Shown here piece after piece: positions 56,331 to 64,000 of a DNA stretch of 64,000 bases. The translations under genes and the position numbers were made by a program. This stretch comes from Clitoria ternatea (Eukaryota; Streptophyta; Magnoliopsida; Fabales; Fabaceae). The stretch's first letter is position 1. Every line of letters begins with the position of its first letter. The DNA lies in contig CM075671.1 in assembly GCA_037962975.1 (NCBI GenBank), forward strand, positions 12,943,001 to 13,007,000. Reading direction: 5' to 3'. The notes beneath the pieces were generated by a model, which made no database searches, was not told the DNA's origin, and saw only the letters and a program-made list of their open reading frames with translations.

Positions 56331-57059
56331 AACAACCTTTAGTCATGTTGATTATGGATAAATATGTAGAAAAATAAAAGGAAGAAAGGCAAAGCCGAGA
56401 GAAAAATGAACAAAGTACTGAAAAGAAAAAGAGGTGCAAAGCACCAAAAGAAAAAAATTTTCGATCGGAAAAAAAAAAGAAAATGGAAAGAAAAGAAAGA
56501 AAAGGAGAAAAAAAGTCCGAAGGACTGAAAGAAAAAGAAAGTGCAAAACAGGACGAGTTATTAAGTAGCATCCAGTCGAAAAAGTTAAGAGAGTTGTTAG
56601 TAGAAGGCAAGTAAGTTAGAATCGAGGCAAAGCATCAGTGGACACATCCTGTAACCTATCTATGACTCGGAAAAACAATAATTGAGCCTGTAGCCAAGCC
56701 CCATTATAAGCTTAAAAAGCCCTTACTGATCTGATTGAGTTGGCATATTTCATGATGTTTAGAACTGTTGCAAGCCTATGTTGATCTAACAAGTATGCAG
56801 GTGCTGAGTGCATTTTATTTACCCTACGCACCGAGAGAAGAGTTAAACACCGACCAGTGAGGAAAGCATCAACAGCTTGTCTTTCAAAGGAGGTGTAAGT
56901 ATTTATACTTTTAGAAATTGCGAGAAGAAAGCATGATCGGTATTCAATAATTATAGTATGAATTAAGTTAAGGAAAGGTTGACTGTGTTGATCAATTACT
57001 GATTGATAATTAATCTGAATATTTGCTTGAGGACAAGCAAAGTTTTAAGTTTGGGGATG
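56331..57059 (+). mobile_element. 3' internal end of family A Athila
   Basis: Noncoding. A purine-rich AAAGAAAA region (56380-56560) is followed by sequence similar to the reverse complement of 7584-8290, ending with hairpin TTTGCTTG-AGGA-CAAGCAAA (57022-57041) and PPT TTTGGGGATG at 57050-57059. It joins the 72-bp array abruptly at about 56330. The 5' part of this element and the start of the Ogre 3' LTR are missing. Confidence 0.75.
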
Positions 57060-59063
57060 TGATAAGTCTTGAAAAGACTTAATTATTCCACTGATTATTC
57101 AACATAATTTACTAAGTATTGTCTAGTTGTATTATTATTATTTAATAATTTGATAAGAATTTATGTTGTAGTTAATTATTTCAAAAGTATGTTATCTATG
57201 TAAGAAACTGATTGAAAATTTTAATTAAATAAGGAATTTTGAAGTATTTACAAATTTACTAGGTAGCCAGCGTATAAATGCTAGGCAAGTAGCTGTTTAT
57301 TGGTGCAGGAACAGGGCGGACTCGAGATAAGAAGGAAATTCCGAGTGAAATCCTACAAATCCGAGCGGGATTTGATAAATCCGAGTGAGACTTCCCCAAT
57401 TCCGACTGAAAAGAGTCCAAAGACTGACTGAGTAAGACTTCAAAGACACTGACTCCAAAAGAGAATAAGGACTCATAATACTGCATGAAGAACCCGAGTG
57501 CCAACTACAGAATACCGATTTAATAATTAATCTGCCCAAGCAGGAGTTAAATCCGCTCAAGCGAGGGTCCAAGTTCGCTTAAGAAAAGCAAGACTCCGCC
57601 CAAGCAAGACTCCGCCCAAGCAAGACTTCAAGTAAGCTTACTTAAGAAGACTCCCAAGACACCGGATCCAAAAGAGAGAAGATCGGAATGTTACATAAGA
57701 AACCAATGTGCTTAGTCATTATTTAATCCGTCCTAGTAAAATCCGGACTCATTCAAGCATTACTTTAAGAGACCGTCCTCGCCCAAGTTTTGCCATAACG
57801 CCCAAGTAAGAAAGAAACACTGCAGTGTTAATCCGGACTCGCTCAAGCGAAGTTTAATCCGCCCAAGCGAATACTCATAGCTGAAGCATCAAGGTAGTAA
57901 TTTAAACACTGTTCCTTCCCTCCAACAACACACTTGGTGCAGTACCGTTCCGCTTCCATTGCCTTCTTCTCTACTACTGCAACCTCAAGCTAACTTAAGA
58001 AGTGAGCTGTCAATTAGCTGGTGCTGAGCTGTACATTAGCTAAGGTTGAGCTGGATCCTGTTAAGAGCTGAGCTGTATTTAGTTAGTTATTTTTGTAAAC
58101 TATGTAATGAAGTAGTGTTAGTCGTTAGCTTAAGTTGTCCAAAGTTATCAGTTAAGTTAGTTAGGTAGAAACTTATAAATAGGATGTACATACTCTGTTT
58201 TTAGGGTGGCATGTGTGTAGAGATACAGAGCAACGTAATACAATTTCATTTTCCAATTCCAATCTCTCACTACATTTTTCATCTCTCTAAACTCTCTCCT
58301 CCATGACGTTCCACAATCCTTCGATGGAACCGAAGTCTATGGAGTTCTAAATCCCTAAGGTTGGGATTGTGAAGATGAGCAATGGAATCTTGAAACTGTG
58401 AGCAAGTAGATCGGCTTCGAAGATCCTGAGGCGAACAAGCTGAGGAGTAGAGCAGAATCGCTGGATTGACAAATCCAGAACTGATGAAGAACTTCACCAG
58501 TGAGGAATCATGGCTGAAGCTTAGGTAACTTCCAGCTTTCTAACTAGTTCAGGCCTAATCAATTTAGGTGAATAGTTAGAGTTCAACCTCCAATTTTGCA
58601 TTAGATTCTTAGGTTAATCGAGCACTTAAGGAATTAAGGTTCATTGCTTAAGGATTAGTGTTTTTCACCTAAGGAATTAGGGAATAACCACAAGCGGATT
58701 GTCCTCTAGATTGTGAAGTTCGATTATACTTAATTGCATGTTTCTTGAGAAAATTGTGAGCCAAAGCAATCCTGACCTGTTTTATTTTAATCACTTTCCA
58801 CATTTCACTTTAACTCTGTTTCTCAAAATATAAAAACAACTATAAAATACTAAAACCACAAAAACTGAATGAATTTCATGTATTTTCTGTTGGTTCAGCT
58901 TGTACTACTCCTAGATTGAGGTACTTACCACAATCCCTGTGAGACGATCAAATATACTGCAATTTTAACGACTGGTGCGCTTGCCATAAGTGTGAATCCG
59001 AGAGTCACATTTCATTTTACTAAGATTTTACCATCAATTTAATGACTCGGGATTTCAGCACCA
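57060..59063 (+). mobile_element. Family A Athila LTR, 2.0 kb
   Basis: It runs from TGATAAGTCTTG (57060) to CAGCACCA (59063). Both neighbours are internal sequence: a PPT on the left and a PBS on the right. It contains CCGAGTG-type motifs (57320-57500), CGCTCAAGCG-type dyads (57540-57870), TATAAAT at 58174-58180 and the U5 motif GACTGGTGCGCTTGCC (about 58970-58985). Confidence 0.85.
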
Positions 59064-59069
59064 AGTTAA

Positions 59070-59087
59070 TGGCGCCGTTGCCGGGGA
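59070..59087 (+). other. Family A primer binding site
   Basis: TGGCGCCGTTGCCGGGGA, the Asp-tRNA type PBS, six bases after the LTR. Confidence 0.9.
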
Positions 59088-59237
59088 TTGTTGAGTAATA
59101 TCAATAATCCTTGGACCGGTACTAGACTGAACCATTTGCTTTTGTTTCTGTGTGCAGTCAATACGTATTTTTCGTAGTAGTTATTGTTTCAAGTAGTCGT
59201 AGCTGTTAGTTGTTTTCGTTGTGTTAACAATTGTTGT

Positions 59238-60387
59238 ATGCAGTCAAGGAGCAGAGGAGAACCTTTCTTCTTTGATCCTGACATTGATTTGTTAGAACGT
59301 AGATTAAGAAAAGAGAAAAAGCAAAAAGAAGAAAAAGAAATGGAACAGAGGAGAGTTACATTAGGTGACTACTCCAGGCCGACTGAAGAAGGATCGCAAG
59401 CTAGCATCCTTAGGCCACCGATTGCAGCTAACAATTTTGAACTAAAACCAGCTTTACTGCAGTTGGTAAGAAATGAACAATTCGGAGGAAGTGAGGTTGA
59501 AGATCCAAATTTACATTTAGTAACTTTCCTCCAAATTTGTGATACAGTAAAAATGAATGGAGTCCTTGAAGAAGCAATCCGACTAAGGTTATTTCCATTT
59601 TCTCTAAGGGACCGAGCAAAAGCCTGGTTGCAGAGTCAACCGAGAGGCAGTATTTCTACCTGGGAGGATTTGCAAAGGAAATTTTTGATTAAATACTTTC
59701 CTCCTTCTAAATATGCAAAGCTGCGTAATGAAATCACATGTTTCCAGTAAAGGGAAGGTGAGTCCTTGATGGAAGCATGGGATAGGTATAAAGAAAGTCT
59801 GAGGAGATGTCCTCATCATCAGATTTTCGATGTACAGCAGGTGACTATTTTCTATAATGGTGTCAGGCCAGCTACCAGAGTCTTGATAGATGCCTCGGCT
59901 GGAGGCTCATTAACAACTAAAATTGTAGAAGAAGCTATAGAACTGATTGATGTGATGGCTTCTAATGAATGCCTGATTAGTGAGAGAAACCAAGTCCCTA
60001 GGAGAGGAATATTAGAATTAGAAGCACAAGATGCTTATCTGGCTCAGAGTAAATTGATGACTCAGGCTTTGGAAAAATTAAGCATTCAAATTTCCGAACT
60101 CCAAAAGCAGAGTCAAGTTTCTATGATCAGTTGTGATTTTTGTGGTGGAGACCATGAAAATGGAATATGTGATCCAGTTGTGCCTTCCGAGCAAGTGAAT
60201 TATATGGGGCAGCAACAGTATCAAAGGAATTATCCTTCTAATTCCTTTAATCCTAATTACAGGAGCCACCCCAATTTTTCCTGGCAGAAAGGTCCACATT
60301 TGAATCAGAATATACCACTGAGTCAACCCACAAATAAACCACAACAACCTTCTCACCCTCTTGTTAAAGAAAAATCTGAACTCGAGG
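59238..60387 (+). pseudogene. gag: Family A gag, broken and truncated
   Basis: The ATG at 59238 opens MQSRSRGEPFFFDPDIDLL. Next come a Lys/Glu-rich helix and the Athila gag domain with LRLFPFSLRDRAKAWLQS and FLIKYFPPSKYAKL. A TAA at about 59748 (CAG TAA AGG, one C-to-T from Gln) interrupts, then the same frame continues (LMEAWDRYKESLRRCPHH, FYNGVRPATRVLIDASAGG). A CDFCGGDHENGIC knuckle-like motif and a Gln/Asn/Pro-rich linker follow. At about 60388 it runs into LTR sequence by deletion. Confidence 0.88.
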
Positions 60388-60684
60388 CAATCCTGACCTG
60401 TTTTCTTTTAATCACTTTCCACATTTCACTTTAACTCTGTTTCTCAAAATATAAAAACAACTATAAAATACTAAAACCACAAAAACCGAATGAATTTCAT
60501 GTATTTTCTATTGGTTCAGCTTGTAGTAGTCCTAGATTGAGGTACTTACCACAATCCCTGTGAGACGATCAAATATACTACAATTTTAACGACTGGTGCG
60601 CTTGCCATAAGTGTGAATCCGAGAGTCATATTTCATTTTACTAAGATTTTACCATCAATTTAATGACTCGGGATTTCAGCACCA
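60388..60684 (+). mobile_element. Family A LTR, 3' end only
   Basis: Matches 58768-59063 with few changes and ends CAGCACCA at 60684. The first 1.7 kb of this LTR, and the internal region after gag, were lost in one deletion whose junction is the GGCAATCCTGACC shared sequence at 60388. The flank GAGAC at 60685-60689 belongs to the Ogre 2 LTR. Confidence 0.85.
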
Positions 60685-63600
60685 GAGACACCTCAGTTTT
60701 ATGGATCAGCTTTCACTTTAAGGCTGTTTTGAAGCTGTTCCGAGTGAAAACAAGGCCGGCTCCGATTGAATATACCCAAGGGATTGGTGGACGAGTGGAA
60801 CCTCTTCAAAGTCCGATTCCCGAGTAGGTGAATGCACCTGAAGAATTGTTGGAGTTGAGTTCCAAATCCTGATTGGAAAATAAAGCTGAGTCCAAACCAT
60901 TGTTGACGGGTGAAACCATTCCGATTGAAATGATGGATCGGTCTCCGAGTGAATGCATCCGAGTGGTCGTATTGTCAATTTCCATTCCTGATTAGAAAGT
61001 AAGAACGAGTGATTGCCAAGTGAAAACCATTCCTGATTGGAAAGTAAGGACGAGTGAGTGCATCCAAATAGCTGATTACTGAGTGAAAGCCATTTCTGAT
61101 TGGAAACTAAGTAAAATGGTCATATTTTCAAATGGAAGGAATAATTGATGACTTAAGGTAATTCCGAATGAGAAGCCAGTCGATTCGAATTTCTCTGAGT
61201 GATTAAATTCCCTTGACGTATCCGAGTGGGAAGCATTGTTTGTCAAGTGAAACCATTCGGATTGTCAAGTGAAACCATTCGGATTGAAATGTAAGACCGA
61301 CTCCTGAATAAGAAATCCCGAGTGAGCTTATCTGATTGGAAACTCCCGAGCAAATGCATCCGAGTGAGTTGATGCACAATTGAAACAACTCTGAATTTGA
61401 TTCTGACCTGTCGGCCGGGATATAGCCAAGTAGAATATTTCTGAATCAATCAGAGGACTTCCAGACAATCCTGACTGAATCAATCAAATTGGCCGAATGA
61501 ATGCTTCAAGCAAAAGCACCGCCGAGCAACCCTCCAATTAAAGCAACTTCGGTTGAGTGCTTCAAACAATGATAAATCTGAGTGAAAACAATAAAAGTCC
61601 TCAGTAATGCTTCTCAGAAAACCATTTCCGAGTCAATAAGCTATGAATTCAATCCCACACCAAGTGATAAAGGTCGGATCCAGCCTGTGGATTCCATCTT
61701 TCACTCGACCTTCTATATGAGGGCATTTATTCTTCTCGGATTGATTCCCACTCGGTCTTTTAGATGAGCAGATTGATTCCACTCAGTCTTTTGTGTATGA
61801 ACACCATTGATTCCATTCGGATTGACTTCCTGAGGGTGGATACCGAGTGAGTCACTCTTCAGTCAGCATCGAGTCACCCTTCAGCCGGTTCTGAGCCACT
61901 TTTCAGGCGGTTCCGAGTCCTCTTTAGCCAGTTCCGAGTCACTTTTCACTCAGTTTCGATTGAGTATACCAATCAAAATTGCTTTGCTCGTCCATAAATC
62001 ATAGCAACAACACCAACTCTCCTCATAGCAAAGCAACACCGAGCAACCTTTCACTCGCTCAGTAGTTTTCCACTCGGATTATTTCCCACTGTGGGTGGAT
62101 ACCGACCAAAACACCAAATCCGAGTCATAAGAGAACACCGGCTCCATGTTTCTACTGTTTGCCCATGTTGACTTGGATTCCACCACCCAAGTGGATCCAT
62201 GAATCCTGGAAGTGGCAGACAGGGGACGGAAGTGGAGAAATTAAAAATTCCCCACCAGCCGCTGTTCCCCCACTACCTGTTAGTGGCTAAGATGCCTCCA
62301 CTCTGAGTGGAAGCCTGTGTTGTCCAAGCACTAGGCAACTTCCTATAAATACCCCATCTGAAAGAGCACAAGGGGTTGGATTCTGGAGGTTGGCACTTTG
62401 TTTGGATTTTGAAGAGGGGGAGATTGAATTCTTGAGGAATCTGGAAGCCTTCATTTGAGAACTCTAAAGCTTTGGAGAGAAGAAACACTGTCCCTTTCTT
62501 AAACCAAGAAACCAGTCCCTCTCCTCCAACTTACACCGTACTCCCTCTCCCTTCACAACGCCAACACCGTCCCTCTCCAACACACCATACAGCACCCCTC
62601 CTAACCCACACAATCCATCATCCCTGTCTCCTCAACACCATCCTCTCTCCTCACCCAACCGTCCTTCTCCTCTAAACCCCAACACCGTACAGCCTCTCCA
62701 TTACACCGTCCTCCCTCAAGTCTCTAACAGTCACTCAAACTCATACCAACATAGCCATATCGTCCCCTCCTAAACCCCACACTATCCGTCTTCTCTCCTC
62801 TCCATTACACCGTCCTCCCAATCGTCCCTCTCTCCTAACACCGTCCTCACTCTCCCTTCACCAACACCTTTACTCCTTCCCTTACCCACACCATCCTTCC
62901 CTCTCCACACCGTCCTCACTCTCCCTTCAACACACCGTACAGCCTCTCACTTTCTCCTCACCCACAGTCCTTCCCCCTCCACACTGTCCTCATCCTTCCC
63001 TCTCAAACTCACACCGTCCTTCTCCTCTCGAACAGCACCGAGTAGCACCTCTCAAATCTTCACAACACCGTCCCTGCGCCAAGCCTTCACACCGTCCCAG
63101 CATTCTCACTCACACTCATCCTCTCAGAAAGAAGAACACTCTGGTACGTTTCCTCCCATCACTCGGTCTCTCCTTTTCCTAACTCGGTTTTCCTTTTCCT
63201 CACTCGGTTTTCTTTTTCCTCACTCGGTTTTCCTTTTCCTAACTCGGTTTTCCTTTTCCTCACTCGGTTTTCCTTTTCCTCACTCGGTTTTCCTTTTCCT
63301 AACTCGGTTTTCCTTTTCTTCACTCGGTTTTCCTTTTTCTCACTTGTTTTTTTTCTTTTCCTCACTCGGTTTTTGCTCATTTTTCTTTCACTCACCCCCC
63401 TCTTTTCTGTCTTTTTTTTTTACTTAAAAAGAAGAAAATTTCGTTCATCCATTTCCTAAAAAAAAACATCAAAGAACTACGTAACCCTGATTTCTTGGTA
63501 ACTCAAGAATACGTAGGAGCAGGACTTTAAATCCTATCGGGCCCACCATTTCCATTTTTATTCCTTTTTTTTATTTTTCCCTGCCAACTTCCTCTTTTGT

Positions 63601-63951
63601 CTACTTCCATGAAAAATCAATTTAGACGTGACATCTTGTTGATTTTCCCTTACTTCTAGTCGACGATCACCACACAGAACAGGATACTTGGGACGAGACG
63701 TGTATCTTGAATAAATTCCATGAAAATCAATTTAGACGTGATGTTTTGTTGATTCTCCCCTATTTCTGATAAACCATCACCATAAGGAACAGGATACTTG
63801 GGACAAGACGTCTCATTTATCCCCTTCCCGTTTCCAACCCCGTAATCTGATTAAAGGATGACTAATTTAGACGTGACGTCTTGTTAGTATCCTTCCCTTT
63901 TCCCGTTTTATACCAAAGCCAAGGTTAATTTGGATGCGACGTCCTGTTGAC
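60685..63951 (+). mobile_element. Ogre 2 3' LTR, both ends missing
   Basis: Collinear with 27013-30247. Differences include about 80 bp more of the C-rich repeat (near 62865-62945) and about 40 bp less near 63700. It is bounded by the family A LTR on the left and an E2-type LTR on the right. It keeps the CCGAGTG array, palindrome, TATA (62344-62351), 20-bp repeat and GACGTC repeat. Confidence 0.88.
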
Positions 63952-64000
63952 TGTTAGTCCTCAAATTTTCAATAAAAGCTTAAATAAAAATTTCATAAAA
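63952..64000 (+). mobile_element. Start of a second E2-type LTR
   Basis: TGTTAGTCCTCAAATTT is the same start as at 20189, inserted after GTTGAC of the Ogre 2 LTR. It runs off the window. Confidence 0.75.

Noticed and set aside
55245..56342. 365-aa open frame made of 24-residue repeats
   Set aside because: It is the 72-bp tandem array read in one frame; unit length divisible by three keeps it open. No domain and no plausible start.

Overview
The window is plant nuclear DNA made almost entirely of nested LTR retrotransposons. I see no host gene, rRNA, tRNA or CRISPR array. The element lineages (Ogre/Tat, Athila, Tekay/Del, Reina-like chromovirus, SIRE-like copia) and the ATCGAT-core palindromes in several LTRs point to a legume, probably a phaseoloid such as Glycine, Vigna or a relative. 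That species call is inference.

Layout. 1-4257: minus-strand Ty1/copia element with gag but no pol, inserted in Ogre/Tat element 1. 4258-6372: Ogre 1 ORF1 end and gag start. 6373-8632: minus-strand Athila-type LTR (family A) plus its 3' internal end. 8633-16227: Tekay/Del-type element with a 4.96-kb 5' LTR, a short internal region without pol and a truncated 3' LTR. 16228-17340 and 20105-20188: further Ogre 1 fragments around an unassigned AT-rich block (17341-20104). 20189-22696: Athila-like element E2 (LTR, PBS, gag). 22697-26276: minus-strand Reina-like pol and probable LTR. 26277 to about 26822: minus-strand Tekay-like LTR fragment. About 26823-63951: Ogre/Tat element 2, with its 5' LTR ending at 30586, ORF1, gag-pro, a clean 212-bp intron, RT, two RNase H domains, integrase, a 3' UTR holding a 72-bp satellite-like array, and a 3' LTR at 60685-63951. 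Inside Ogre 2 lie a full-length minus-strand Athila element (family B, 39536-52504, TSD ATTAC) and a rearranged family A element (about 56331-60684). 63952-64000 starts another E2-type LTR, inserted in the Ogre 2 3' LTR.

All coding regions carry lesions, so these elements look non-autonomous today. Most premature stops are explained by one C-to-T change, as expected from deamination of methylated cytosine. The strongest unexplained structures are: (1) dyad-motif arrays upstream of the TATA box in six LTR families; (2) a hairpin 18-19 nt from the LTR edge beside the polypurine tract in Athila-type elements, with changed stems and a kept GGA loop; (3) a 1.27-kb promoter-bearing segment duplicated inside both LTRs of the full-length Athila; (4) a G-patch-like segment after the Ogre protease; and (5) a 72-bp repeat array with 360-bp higher-order structure and two hairpins per unit.
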